Shown here in pieces: positions 42,809-51,399 of a DNA stretch of 57,773 nucleotides (the first letter of the stretch is position 1; every line of letters begins with the position of its first letter). Both the position numbers and the translations under genes were made by a program. The notes beneath the pieces were generated by a model. That model did no database searches, was not told the DNA's origin, and saw only the letters and a program-made list of their open reading frames with translations. The DNA is from JALYGK01 sp036259835 (lineage in GTDB: Bacteria; Actinomycetota; UBA4738), in contig DATABA010000046.1 of assembly GCA_036259835.1 (NCBI GenBank), positions 1 to 57,773 of the forward strand, read 5' to 3'.

Positions 42809-43158
42809 GCGCTGTGATGAGCTCTATGGGGAGATGAGGAAGCTCTGTCGAGCTTCATTCAACGAACAGTGGTTAGCGGACCAAAAGCTATTCCTCGCCA
42901 ACATGTACGTGCCTGAGGAAGAGCTCAAGCAGCCTGGATAGAGCTAAAGCGGATTTCCAAGGTGGCGTCACAGATGGTTGTTGAACGGTTCCCCCCCAAA
43001 GGACGCAGAAGAGTGAATTAACGACCTCTTCGTGCCCGACTTGGCTCCTCGGACTTCAACCGGAATACGGACCAAGTGGTGGTGGGACGTTACGGCTCCG
43101 ATTCGATCAGCCGCTTGATGTTCCCGGCAGTGCGCTCCATGAGCGTCCCACGGACTGG
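42809..43158. other. 350-bp gap without a confident gene
   Basis: Holds one short plus-strand frame (42834-42941, 35 residues, MRKLCRASFNEQWLADQKLF start, GGGGAG just before the ATG) that could be a gene fragment. Also holds the left copy of an 18-bp direct repeat (43008-43025). Base composition looks less GC-rich than the flanks. No promoter or RNA structure was recognised. Confidence 0.5.
43008..43025 (+). repeat. Left copy of an 18-bp direct repeat
   Basis: GAAGAGTGAATTAACGAC here and GAAGAGTGAATAAACGAC at 43901-43918 match at 17 of 18 positions in the same orientation. They enclose the exported-protein gene at 43159-43743, with 875 bp between the copies. Confidence 0.6.
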
Positions 43159-43743
43159 TCATCCGCCCATGTGGGCGCTGACCACGCAAGTCCTGACCGG
43201 GTCCGCGGCCGGACTATCCGAAACGTGGTACCAGAAGCTCAGGATACCGCTGGCGGATGCGCCGTCCCGGTCGAGGATCGTGAACGGCATCAGGCCGCCG
43301 CTGTCTTCCTCTCCTGGGCGGCTAGTTGCGGCAAGCCCGACCTGCCCGAAGGCTTCACTATCGCCGGGTTCGATCACTGAGACCTGCGTTCCATCCGCTG
43401 CGAAGTCACTTGTGTGTCCGACTACCAAGAGGACCGGATCGGGACCGTTGTTGGTGACCGTTCCGGCTTTCCCACCCACAGCGAACGACTCGTCCTCATC
43501 AAGAGCCGCGAAGCACTCCGTCCCGACAGCGACTTGCCCCACCGAGAACAGGTGCTGCGCTCTACCCTCGCCACCGGCCACGCTGATCGTGTAGGTGGCC
43601 GACACGTCAATCTTCTTGCCCTTTGTTACGCTCAGCGCCCACGCGGCGCCGCCAAGAGCGCTCATGAGCACCACCACCGAAACGACCGCGACGACCGCTC
43701 GACGCGAAAGCCGACCCTCATTGATCAGACCGAAGCGAGACAT
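43159..43743 (-). CDS. Exported or membrane-anchored hypothetical protein
   Basis: 194 residues from the ATG at 43743, preceded by GGAGG about 10 bases upstream. An N-terminal membrane segment (VVAVVSVVVLMSALGGAAWA) precedes an external beta-rich domain with SVGQVAVGTECFAAL, TVTNNGPDPVLLVVGH and a final Cys near RTCVVSAHMGG. No family recognised. It is enclosed by an 18-bp direct repeat, so it may have been acquired as a unit. Confidence 0.6.
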   Translation of the reverse strand: MSRFGLINEGRLSRRAVVAVVSVVVLMSALGGAAWALSVTKGKKIDVSATYTISVAGGEGRAQHLFSVGQVAVGTECFAALDEDESFAVGGKAGTVTNNGPDPVLLVVGHTSDFAADGTQVSVIEPGDSEAFGQVGLAATSRPGEEDSGGLMPFTILDRDGASASGILSFWYHVSDSPAADPVRTCVVSAHMGG

Positions 43744-43900
43744 CACCAAACCCCCTCCGTAACCCCCGTACTCCGGCGTGTGAGTGTGGTCCTCTGGTCG
43801 AGGAGCGTCCATAGCCACTTCGGGCTATTCCTCCAGATAGGCAACGAACGACGCCTTGAGGATGATGCCGAAGCTGCAGACCTCAGGGACAAGCTACGGA

Positions 43901-43918
43901 GAAGAGTGAATAAACGAC
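43901..43918 (+). repeat. Right copy of an 18-bp direct repeat
   Basis: See the left copy at 43008-43025; one mismatch (T to A at position 12 of the repeat). It lies between the exported-protein gene and the NTF2-like gene. Confidence 0.6.
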
Positions 43919-43970
43919 AGGTGCTCGCGTAGGGCTGCGTGTACGGTACGTACTTAGAGCGCTAAGACAC

Positions 43971-44342
43971 TCAGTCGTGGTTGGTGTACGAGAGGATCCG
44001 CCAGCCTTCATCGACGCGGAGGAGATGGTACGTGGTCCGGAAATCCCGGATCAGCGTGCCTGCCTCATCAGCAACGTGCCAGCGGACGGTGGCCATAGTG
44101 CTTGACTTGCCAAGCGGCATTAGGTCGAGCTCTGCAATATCTGCCCTCGCCGCTCCCGCGCTTCGATACGCCTTCATGAGCTCGCTCAGATGTTCTCGGA
44201 CCGCCGTGGTGTCGGCGACGTGGATCGCCCGGCCCTCGCGTACCGCTAGCAGGGGCGCCTCGTACACGCCGCTCACCCAGTCGACGTCCGACGCCATGTA
44301 GCGGTCGGCGTACCGTGTAAAGAAGTCGCCTATCTCGCTCAC
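43971..44342 (-). CDS. SnoaL/NTF2-like domain protein
   Basis: 123 residues from a GTG at 44342. A single cone-shaped alpha+beta domain of the NTF2-like fold: FFTRYADRYMASDVDWVSGV at the N-terminus, VREHLSELMKAYRSAGAARA, and the sheet TMATVRWHVADEAGTLIRDF with FRTTYHLLRVDEGWRILSYT. Such proteins are often small isomerases, hydrolases or ligand binders. No partner gene indicates the substrate. Confidence 0.72.
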   Translation of the reverse strand: MSEIGDFFTRYADRYMASDVDWVSGVYEAPLLAVREGRAIHVADTTAVREHLSELMKAYRSAGAARADIAELDLMPLGKSSTMATVRWHVADEAGTLIRDFRTTYHLLRVDEGWRILSYTNHD

Positions 44343-44746
44343 CGTGGTCCCTTATAGCACTGGCGTAGGGTACCCGCGTCCTGCCAAACCCGAAGGCGGT
44401 GGTCGCCAATCGGGCCCAATCTTGGGGACGCCAGTCGATGGATAGTTGTTGAACGCCGCGACCGGGGGATTGAACGCATGTGTCAATGGTCCCGCGTTGG
44501 TCGGGCGTCGGCGCGAATTGCTTGGACAGATCCAGGTTGAGCAAGCGTATAACCCTGAATTCATGGGCTGTTCCGCAGGCGACCTCAGGAAATCCCGCTC
44601 CCTGAGCTATCGCTTGAGCAGGAGCACGACGAGTTCATAAAGCTCCTTCGACGCATTCGCACTGAAGACGAGCGTTTCTTGGCCGGCGTTACGGTCCTGA
44701 ACTGGAACCGCTACCTCCAAATAATGGATGAGCCGGGAAGGATGGG
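44343..44746. other. 404-bp gap with possible decayed coding sequence beside tRNA-Val
   Basis: No intact gene. On the plus strand one frame reads plausibly in the first part (GRRRELLGQIQVEQAYNPEF near 44509-44568). An overlapping frame then reads PELSLEQEHDEFIKLLRRIR and DERFLAGVTVLNWNRYLQIM (about 44601-44726), running into the 3' end of the tRNA-Val gene. A frameshifted remnant is possible; so is chance. Confidence 0.35.
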
Positions 44747-44818
44747 TGGGCGCGGCAGGATTTGAACCTACGACCTCTTGCGTGTGAAGCAAGCGCTCTC
44801 CCGCTGAGCTACGCGCCC
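44747..44818 (-). tRNA. tRNA-Val (CAC)
   Basis: A 72-nt cloverleaf on the minus strand. Acceptor arms are GGGCGCG and CGCGCCC with discriminator A. The anticodon stem CTTGC/GCAAG holds loop TTCACAC, so the anticodon is CAC. The T arm contains GGTTCAAATCC. No CCA is encoded (CCC follows). Confidence 0.95.
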
Positions 44819-44855
44819 GTGTGGCTGAACCAACATAACACTGGCACAAAGGGCC

Positions 44856-44897
44856 AAAAAGAAAGGCGACGGCGCGTGCCCGCGTCGCGCCGCCGCC
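44856..44897 (-). terminator. Rho-independent terminator after the kelch-like gene
   Basis: On the minus strand a 12-bp GC-rich stem (44886-44897 with 44865-44876, one mismatch, nine-base loop) is followed by TTTCTTTTT. It lies 154 bp downstream of the kelch-like lipoprotein gene and just upstream of tRNA-Val. A second short hairpin, CCGAACC/GGTTCGG, is at 44902-44919. Confidence 0.72.
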
Positions 44898-45050
44898 CAT
44901 GCCGAACCTCGCGGTTCGGACTCTCTAATCCTGGGTGGTGCCTCAGTTTGGCATCGACGCCGGTTCTTCGACAAGGTCGATTGTGAAATTGGTTCGAAAT
45001 GACTACCAGCGATAGTCAGGAGCGGCGCTCCTCGTCGAATGCAGGGTCGC

Positions 45051-46268
45051 TTACGGCAGAAACCTGTCGGGAGGCCGATAATCGACGCCGCTGTAAAATG
45101 GCCCCTTGTTGTTGAAGCCGCCCCACACCAGCATGTTACGGCCCGTCCAGACCGCCGTTTGCCCGAAGCCGGACGAGCCAGGAGTCTTCGGCAGCAGCGT
45201 CCAGCGCTTCGTGGCGGGATCGTAGGCGGCCCCGATCGCGGTGCCGAGCGCCGGGTCGTTGGACCCGCGCTCCCGCGCACCCCAAAGCAGCATGACCCGT
45301 CCGGTCCATACTGACGCGGGGAGAACCAGGGAGCCGAACGGAGGGTCGGGAAGCTTCGTCCACGAGTCGGTCTCTGGGTCATACGCCGCGCCCTTGCCCG
45401 TCTCGCCTCCCCACACCAGCATTTCCTTCCCGGACCATACGGCCGTGTAGCCCGGCCCAAAGCCAGGGGCCAGAGGCGCCTGTGGGATCGTCCTCCAGGT
45501 ACGGGTGGTCGGGTTGTACGCGGCGCCATCCTTGAACGCGATGTTGGTCTCTCCGATGCCGCCACCGCCCCACACGATCATTTCTCGGCCTGTCCAAACT
45601 GCAACGTGCCCAGTGCGCCCCTTGATCGGCGCCTTCGGCAGGACCGTCCACTGCTTCGTTACCGGGTCATAGGTGGCGCCGTCGTCGTAGAGCGTCCCCG
45701 AGGGCACGACTTGCGTGATCGGCTGCTCTGCTGGCTCACCGAACACTCCCCCGCCCCACACGATCATCTCCCTTCCAGTCCATACGGCCGTACCGTAAAT
45801 GCGCGGCGAGAGCGGCGACTGCGGGAGCGGTGTCCAGCGCTTGGTGGCCGGGTTGTAGGCGGCGCCGTCTCCGTAAACCTCTTCGAACAGATGAGGATTT
45901 CCGCCGGCCCAAACCAGCATCTCGGATCCCGTCCAGACCGCCACCTGGTCCGCCCGTGCAGTGAGCGGCGCTTGGGGGATGGGAGTCCACTCCTGCGTGG
46001 CTGGCTGGTAACTCAACCCGTCGGACATGAAACGCGCCCCCGTAAGCCGCTGGCCACCCCAGATCAGCATGCGGTCCCCTGCCCACACCGCCGAATGAGC
46101 GACTCGAAACGGAACGTGCGGCAAGGGCTGGGCGACACCGATGGAGTCGTCACCGCGCTGTGCAGGCGGGCGCGCACCTGATGGCGGCTCCGCCCCACGA
46201 GTGCAGGCCGAAGTCGCCAGGCCAAGAACGACAATGAATGCCAGGCGCGTATGTCTCAGTCGACGCAT
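45051..46268 (-). CDS. Kelch-repeat lipoprotein
   Basis: 405 residues with a lipobox (VLGLATSACTRG) and about six or seven repeats of roughly 50 residues. Each repeat has a tAVWTGrEMLVWGG strand pair, a G-AAYNPATKRWTPLP segment and PLSPR-like turns. The repeats predict a beta-propeller anchored outside the membrane. Function is unknown; such propellers are usually binding modules. Promoter presumably lies in the 65-bp gap to the cyclase-fusion gene, which is on the same strand. Confidence 0.82.
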   Translation of the reverse strand: MRRLRHTRLAFIVVLGLATSACTRGAEPPSGARPPAQRGDDSIGVAQPLPHVPFRVAHSAVWAGDRMLIWGGQRLTGARFMSDGLSYQPATQEWTPIPQAPLTARADQVAVWTGSEMLVWAGGNPHLFEEVYGDGAAYNPATKRWTPLPQSPLSPRIYGTAVWTGREMIVWGGGVFGEPAEQPITQVVPSGTLYDDGATYDPVTKQWTVLPKAPIKGRTGHVAVWTGREMIVWGGGGIGETNIAFKDGAAYNPTTRTWRTIPQAPLAPGFGPGYTAVWSGKEMLVWGGETGKGAAYDPETDSWTKLPDPPFGSLVLPASVWTGRVMLLWGARERGSNDPALGTAIGAAYDPATKRWTLLPKTPGSSGFGQTAVWTGRNMLVWGGFNNKGPFYSGVDYRPPDRFLP

Positions 46269-46333
46269 GCAGAAGGGACCTCGATGAACTTGATTCGGTC
46301 TACGGGTGGAATCCCATATTACCGAGCGAGCGG

Positions 46334-47665
46334 TCAGCCAGCTTTCGCGGCGAAGAGGCGCCAGGTGCCCGGTACACCTTTGAGCTGGTGCTCGCCCCGG
46401 TCCTCGAAGGAAATCGACGAGCCGGCCAGGAGATCCTTCACGGTGGCCGAGACGAGGACTTCATCCCCGCTAGCCAGCGCAGCGATCCGCGCCGCGATGT
46501 GAACCGCCAGCCCACCCACATTCGAACCCAGAACCTCCACCTCGCCGGTGTGGACGCCGGCCCTGATCTGCACCCCAACTGATGGCAACGCATCCATGAT
46601 CGCCGCCGCGCATCGAACGGCACGGCCCGGTCCGTCGAACGTCGCCAAGAAGCCGTCTCCCGTGGTTGCGACCTCCCGGCCCCTGAATCGCTCGAGCTGG
46701 ACGCGAACAACGCGATTGTGGTGGTCGAGGAGATCACGCCACTGACGATCCCCGACTTCGGCTGCTCGCGTCGTCGATTCGACGATGTCCGTGAAAAGGA
46801 GCGTTGCCAGGACGCGGTCGGGATCGCCTCCGGTTCGGGTACCGGTCAGGAACTCTTCGATCTCATCGAGCACCGCGTCGGGGTTCTCCGAATATGGAAG
46901 GTGGTCCGTCCCGGGGAGCTCGACGAGCTTCGCGCCGGGGATCCCGTTCGCGACCTCTCGGCTCAGCTCCATCGCCACGATGGGATTCCCGGTGCGGTTC
47001 AACACAAGCGTCGGCACTCCAATGGCAGGGAGTACATCTTGCACGTCAGAAAGCATCGACTGTCGGAAGAAATGGGCGATCGCGCCTGGCCGCACGGAAT
47101 ATCGCTGGAGCCGCGACAGGTGCTGCGAGAAGCGTTCGTCGCTCGCGCGGCTCGGAGCGAGCACCTCCACACCACTCTCGCCCCTGGCTTGAGTCCGGGT
47201 CATCTCCTCCAACACCTGCTCAATGGCCTCCATTGGCCAGCCTGCGGCCTGTTGATGCTTCGCCGTCGGTGTAAACAGGACGAGCGATCGACATCGCTCT
47301 GGATGATTCGCAGCCAGAATCATCGCCACCAGACCGCCGTCGTTGAGACCGACGATGGCCGCCTGCCCGGCTTCTGCAGCGTCGAGCACCGCGAGCGCGT
47401 CCTCCACCTGCGTCTCAACATCGGGGAGCTTGTCGAGAGGCACCGGATCCGACAGCCCGGTCCCACGCCGGTCGAAATGAATCAGGCGTCCGAATGAGCT
47501 CAGTCGACGCAGGAAGCGCGCGAAATCGGGGAAGTCCCACACCGCCTCGACGTGGTGTACCCACGTGTCGACGACCAAGATGTCCAGTGGCCCCGAGCCG
47601 ATGGTTTGGAACGCGATATGAACGTCGCCGTTGCGCGCGAACCGCGTTTGCGGAGTGTCCGACAC
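46334..47665 (-). CDS. Alpha/beta-hydrolase fused to a class III nucleotide cyclase
   Basis: 443 residues from a GTG at 47665. Residues about 1-275 are an alpha/beta-hydrolase (HFDRRGTGLSDPVP, VELPGTDHLPYSENPD). Its nucleophile elbow reads VGLNDGGLVAM, with Asn where Ser is expected. Residues about 283-443 are an adenylate/guanylate cyclase domain with both metal Asp residues (TLLFTDIVESTT, TTGDGFLATFD) and the Arg of VHIAARIAALA, where the usual Asn is His. The fusion type is known in actinobacteria. It suggests ligand-controlled cAMP production. Confidence 0.88.
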   Translation of the reverse strand: MSDTPQTRFARNGDVHIAFQTIGSGPLDILVVDTWVHHVEAVWDFPDFARFLRRLSSFGRLIHFDRRGTGLSDPVPLDKLPDVETQVEDALAVLDAAEAGQAAIVGLNDGGLVAMILAANHPERCRSLVLFTPTAKHQQAAGWPMEAIEQVLEEMTRTQARGESGVEVLAPSRASDERFSQHLSRLQRYSVRPGAIAHFFRQSMLSDVQDVLPAIGVPTLVLNRTGNPIVAMELSREVANGIPGAKLVELPGTDHLPYSENPDAVLDEIEEFLTGTRTGGDPDRVLATLLFTDIVESTTRAAEVGDRQWRDLLDHHNRVVRVQLERFRGREVATTGDGFLATFDGPGRAVRCAAAIMDALPSVGVQIRAGVHTGEVEVLGSNVGGLAVHIAARIAALASGDEVLVSATVKDLLAGSSISFEDRGEHQLKGVPGTWRLFAAKAG

Positions 47666-47736
47666 AGGGCGGATTCTAAGGTCGTTAGGGCGATGGCCAA
47701 GGGAATCAAGCCGTCGCGCATCCGGTTGTGCTCTAC

Positions 47737-48687
47737 ATGGCGCACGACACCCGTGTCGGGTTGAAGCACGGCACCCCTGATGAACGGGAGTCGGCCACCA
47801 CAGAACCCTCCGCGATCCTCGTCGATGCCGCTCTCCTTTCGGTGGTCCTCATGTGGGCCTCGACATTCGCGCTATTCAAGATCGCCTGGCGCGAGATGGA
47901 CCCGGTCGCGTTCACCGGCATCCGGTTTGCGGCGATGCTGGTCATCTCGGTCGTCGTCCTCGCCTTCGTGCGGAACCGGGTCCGCCCCCGACGTGCCGAC
48001 ATCCCAGCGTTGGTGGCTTCTGGCCTGACGGGCTACTTCTTGTACCAGCTGGGATTCACGCTGGGCCTCGACCGGACGACGGCATTGGCCAGCGCGATCC
48101 TCATCTCCACACATCCGATCTTCGCCGTGGTCTTCGAGTGGTTCGGCAGGCGCCATCGGCCTGGAGGGCTGGAGCTGGCCGGTGTGGTGCTCGGGTTCCT
48201 CGGGGTTGCGGTGTTCCTACGCGCCTGGGACGCATTCGCCGCAGCACGAGTTGGCGACCTTCTCTCGCTGGGCGCCGCTGCCGCCTTCGGTGCCTACGGC
48301 GTCATCAACAAGCCGCTGTCGAACCGATATCCCGCGCGCGAACTCATGGGGTATGGCCTGACTTTTGGTGGCGTCCTGGTGGTCCTCGTGTCCATCCCTT
48401 CAATGGTCCAGCAGGATTGGGGCTCGGTCAGCCTGCAGTCCTGGGTGATCGTGGCGTACGCCACGGTCGGCCCCGTTTATCTCGCCTATGCCATATGGAA
48501 CTGGGCCATCAAGCATCGGGGGGTTCCGCGCACGGTTGTGTACGGGTTTCTCGTGCCGGTTCTCGGAGGTCTCATAGCGGTGCTCGCCCTGGACGAACGG
48601 TTCGGCGTCGTGGAAATTGTGGGCGGTCTGCTCGTAATCGCAGGTCTGCTCGTGACTCGACTGAGCAAGACGAAGTCCGGCGTCTAG
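47737..48687 (+). CDS. EamA/DMT-family transporter
   Basis: 316 residues from the ATG at 47737 (a GTG at 47728 is also possible). About ten membrane helices in two EamA repeats: LLSVVLMWASTFALFKIAWR opens repeat one, and LLSLGAAAAFGAYGVINKPL opens repeat two. The end of the first repeat shows ASAILISTHPIFAVVFEWF. Drug/metabolite exporters of this type move amino acids or other small metabolites. It is divergent from the cyclase-fusion gene and convergent with the MFS gene. Confidence 0.87.
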   Translation: MAHDTRVGLKHGTPDERESATTEPSAILVDAALLSVVLMWASTFALFKIAWREMDPVAFTGIRFAAMLVISVVVLAFVRNRVRPRRADIPALVASGLTGYFLYQLGFTLGLDRTTALASAILISTHPIFAVVFEWFGRRHRPGGLELAGVVLGFLGVAVFLRAWDAFAAARVGDLLSLGAAAAFGAYGVINKPLSNRYPARELMGYGLTFGGVLVVLVSIPSMVQQDWGSVSLQSWVIVAYATVGPVYLAYAIWNWAIKHRGVPRTVVYGFLVPVLGGLIAVLALDERFGVVEIVGGLLVIAGLLVTRLSKTKSGV

Positions 48688-48731
48688 GCAATCCGCCCTA
48701 AACGGCGCCTTCTTTTAGCGTCAGCGTCTCC

Positions 48732-50306
48732 TCAGCTTCCGCTCACCACAGGTTCTGGCTCCACCGCCGTGTCCGTCGCTCGCTCCCGCGCTCCAAGCCT
48801 GGCGTGGCGCAGTGTGGCGAGCACGAACCCCACGAGGACGAGGGACAGGACCGCCCCGATCGCCGCGGTCAGCCGAAGCCCCTGAGTGAACGCCACCCGC
48901 GCCGCGTCGATGAGGAGCTCGCGCGGCCCTTCTGGAAGGCGCGAGGCGACCACCAGCGCCTCGGCCAACGTGTCCCGAGCCGTCTCCACCGCGGCGGGAG
49001 GCACCTGAGGCGGGACCACGTCGAACAGGCCGCTCCGGTAGACCGCGGTCCCGATGGTCCCCATGATCGCGATGCCGACCGCGCCCCCGAACTCGGCGCC
49101 CGTCTCGGAGATACCGGAGGCCGCCCCCGCCCGTTCGGGAGGCGCGGTCCCCACGATCAGATCGGTGGCAAGCGGAATCATCAGCGCGAGGCCGACGTCC
49201 ATCACGAATGAGCCCGTCACGATGATCCCGAGCCCGGAGCCTGGGGTGATGAGCGTCACCATGCCGAGCCCGACCGCCGAGAGGCCGATCCCCCAGGCCA
49301 TCACATGCGCCGACAGGAACCGACGGGCCAGAATCGGGCCCAGCATCGACCCGCCGACGAAGCCCAGGGCGGATGGCAGGGTCCACAGCCCCGCATGCAG
49401 GGGAGTCAGCTCCAGCACGAGCTGTAGGTACTGGGCGATGAAGACGAAGGTGCCAAACGCGACCAGGATGCCCAGCGTGTAAGTGGCCAGCGATGCACTG
49501 AATGCCCGAACCCTGAAGAGTCGGACGTCGATCAACGGGTCTTCGAGACGCCGCTGCCTCCGAAGGAACCAGACGCCGAGGACGATGCCGCCCAGGATCG
49601 CCGCCACCGGCAGCCAGCTCACCCCGTCCTGCGCGATGGCCTTCAAACCGTAGATGATCGCCAGGACGGCGGCGAGGGACATCGTGGCGCTCCGGATGTC
49701 GAGCCGCCCCGCCTCCGGGTCGCGGTATTCGGGGAGCAGAAACGGCCCCAGCGCCAAGAGCAGCGCCATCACCGGGACGGCCAGGAGGAACACGGACCCC
49801 CACCAGAAGAACTCCAGGAGAACGCCGCCCAGGAGTGGGCCGACGGCGGCGCCCGCCGAGAAGCTGGCCGCCCACACCCCGATCGCCAAACTCCTCTGCT
49901 TCGGGTCCACGAACATGTTGAAGATCAGGGAGAGGGTCGAGGGCGCCAGTGTTGCACCCGCCACCCCGAGCACGGCCCGGGCCACTATCAGCATCTCGGG
50001 GCTCGTCGAGAAGGCCGCGAACACGGAGGCCGCCCCGAACAGGGCTGCTCCCAGCATGAGCACCCGTCGGCGGCCGATCCGGTCCCCGAGGGTCCCCATC
50101 GTTATCAGCCAGCCGGCTACCAGGAAGCCGTAGATGTCGATGATCCAAAGCAGCTCCGCGCTGCTGGGTCTCAGTTCGGCACTCAGGCGGGGAACCGCCA
50201 GGTGAAGCACCGTGAGGTCCATGGCGTACAGCAAGCAAGGGAGCGCGATGACAGCGAGGCCGATCCACTCTCGGCGTCCCGCTCGAGGAGGGGCTTCGTT
50301 CACCAT
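48732..50306 (-). CDS. DHA2-type MFS drug efflux transporter (14 helices)
   Basis: 524 residues from the ATG at 50306. It has the DHA2 signature near helix 1, MDLTVLHLAVPRLSAEL, similar to the LfrA/SmvA group, the MFS motif A GTLGDRIGRRRVLMLGAALF, and motif C-like RAVLGVAGATLAPSTLSLIF. The final external loop and helix lie near FTQGLRLTAAIGAVLSLVL. It likely exports cationic or aromatic toxic compounds by proton exchange. The start is 88 bp from tRNA-Val(GAC), transcribed in the same direction. Confidence 0.9.
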   Translation of the reverse strand: MVNEAPPRAGRREWIGLAVIALPCLLYAMDLTVLHLAVPRLSAELRPSSAELLWIIDIYGFLVAGWLITMGTLGDRIGRRRVLMLGAALFGAASVFAAFSTSPEMLIVARAVLGVAGATLAPSTLSLIFNMFVDPKQRSLAIGVWAASFSAGAAVGPLLGGVLLEFFWWGSVFLLAVPVMALLLALGPFLLPEYRDPEAGRLDIRSATMSLAAVLAIIYGLKAIAQDGVSWLPVAAILGGIVLGVWFLRRQRRLEDPLIDVRLFRVRAFSASLATYTLGILVAFGTFVFIAQYLQLVLELTPLHAGLWTLPSALGFVGGSMLGPILARRFLSAHVMAWGIGLSAVGLGMVTLITPGSGLGIIVTGSFVMDVGLALMIPLATDLIVGTAPPERAGAASGISETGAEFGGAVGIAIMGTIGTAVYRSGLFDVVPPQVPPAAVETARDTLAEALVVASRLPEGPRELLIDAARVAFTQGLRLTAAIGAVLSLVLVGFVLATLRHARLGARERATDTAVEPEPVVSGS

Positions 50307-50394
50307 CGCAATCGAGACAACGCTCAGGTCGTGCTGGTTTGTTTCCGCAGCGATCTTCAGACGCCTGCATGGCGTTTGAAAGGGCAATCGATTG

Positions 50395-50466
50395 TGGGCG
50401 CTAGAGGATTTGAACCTCTGACCTCTTCCGCGTCAAGGAAGCGCTCTCCCCCTGAGCTAAGCGCCC
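50395..50466 (-). tRNA. tRNA-Val (GAC)
   Basis: A 72-nt cloverleaf on the minus strand. Acceptor arms GGGCGCT/AGCGCCC, discriminator A. Anticodon stem CTTCC/GGAAG holds loop TTGACGC, giving anticodon GAC. T arm GAGGTTCAAATCCTC. CCA is not encoded (CAA follows). Confidence 0.95.
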
Positions 50467-50608
50467 GGCTCGCCCCACATTCTAGGCACCTCCGTAGAGA
50501 GCGACGACATCGCTTCTCTTCTCAGCGTCAAAATTAGGTATTCAGTCGCGGAACCCCCAGCGCCGATGTAAGTTCCAACGCCCACACGCCATTCGAGGGG
50601 GAGCCCCC

Positions 50609-51328
50609 ATGCTGAGACGGATCGTGATCGTCGCTGCCGCGACGCTGTCGTTGACAACAACCGCGGTAGTTGGCGGCTTTCAGGCGCACGCGGCCTCTTA
50701 TCTGCCGGGGATCGACGTTTCCCACTGGCAGGGAGACATTGCCTGGAGCAAGGTCAAAGCAGCGGGGATCCGCTTCGCCATCGCCAAGGCGACCGAGGGG
50801 AAGACATACAACGACCCGAAATACGCCAGGAACAAGAGCCGCGCCATGGCGAACGGCATCCTGTTCACCGCGTATCACTTCGCCCGGCCCGACAAGTCCA
50901 CCGGAGATGCTCGAATCGAGGCCGACCACCTGGTCGACGTCGCCAAGCTCTCGAGCGGGAACCTCATTCCCGCCCTCGACCTGGAGAGCACGGGCGGGCT
51001 GGGAAAGGCGGCGCTCCAAGACTGGGTGTGGCGGTGGCTAAAGCGGGTCACGTACCGCTTGAACGGCGTGAAGCCGATGATCTACACCAGCCCGTACTTC
51101 TGGAAGACGTACATGGGGAATTCCCGGGCGTACGCCGATGCCGGATACAAGGTCCTGTGGATCGCCCACTGGAAGACCCAAGCGCCCACCGTGCCTGCGG
51201 AGAACTGGGGCGGCAACAGCTGGACCTTCTGGCAGTGGACGAACTGTTGGAAGGTCAGCGGGATCTCGGGTTGCGTCGACGGCGACCGCTACAACGGTAC
51301 GGACTTCACCAAGGTGATGATTCCGTAA
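50609..51328 (+). CDS. Secreted GH25 lysozyme (N-acetylmuramidase)
   Basis: 239 residues, with a GGGGGAG ribosome-binding site and a signal peptide cleaved near FQAHAASYL. The GH25 core shows GIDVSHWQGDIAWSKVKAAG, FAIAKATEGKTYNDP, FTAYHFARPD and the catalytic acid region IPALDLESTGGLG. YTSPYFWKTYMG and WTFWQWTN complete the barrel. It cleaves the beta-1,4 link of peptidoglycan, as a remodelling or competitor-lysing enzyme. No cell-wall-binding repeat is attached. Confidence 0.93.
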   Translation: MLRRIVIVAAATLSLTTTAVVGGFQAHAASYLPGIDVSHWQGDIAWSKVKAAGIRFAIAKATEGKTYNDPKYARNKSRAMANGILFTAYHFARPDKSTGDARIEADHLVDVAKLSSGNLIPALDLESTGGLGKAALQDWVWRWLKRVTYRLNGVKPMIYTSPYFWKTYMGNSRAYADAGYKVLWIAHWKTQAPTVPAENWGGNSWTFWQWTNCWKVSGISGCVDGDRYNGTDFTKVMIP

Positions 51329-51345
51329 GAGGTTCGAAAATGCGT

Positions 51346-51372
51346 GAAGGCGGGCGTCAGGCGCCCGCCTTC
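51346..51372. terminator. Bidirectional terminator hairpin
   Basis: A perfect 11-bp inverted repeat, GAAGGCGGGCG with CGCCCGCCTTC, around a 5-base loop, between the convergent GH25 and Ig-repeat genes. The tracts after the stem are only moderately T-rich in either direction (ATTGCTTGCTC on plus; ACGCATTTTCG on minus). Confidence 0.7.
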
Positions 51373-51399
51373 ATTGCTTGCTCTTGTCCTGGCCGCTGG

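Noticed and set aside
44607..44900. A 97-codon minus-strand frame
   Set aside because: It runs straight through tRNA-Val(CAC) and through the terminator hairpin; only its last 40 residues look protein-like.
45100..46200. Recurring DNA similarity about every 150 bp
   Set aside because: It comes from the kelch protein repeats, not from a CRISPR array or a DNA satellite.
48721..50370. A 549-codon open frame overlapping the MFS gene on the same strand
   Set aside because: It is a Gly/Arg/Pro-rich shadow of the DHA2 transporter caused by high GC; it has no domain, and the transporter frame has clear helices and motifs.
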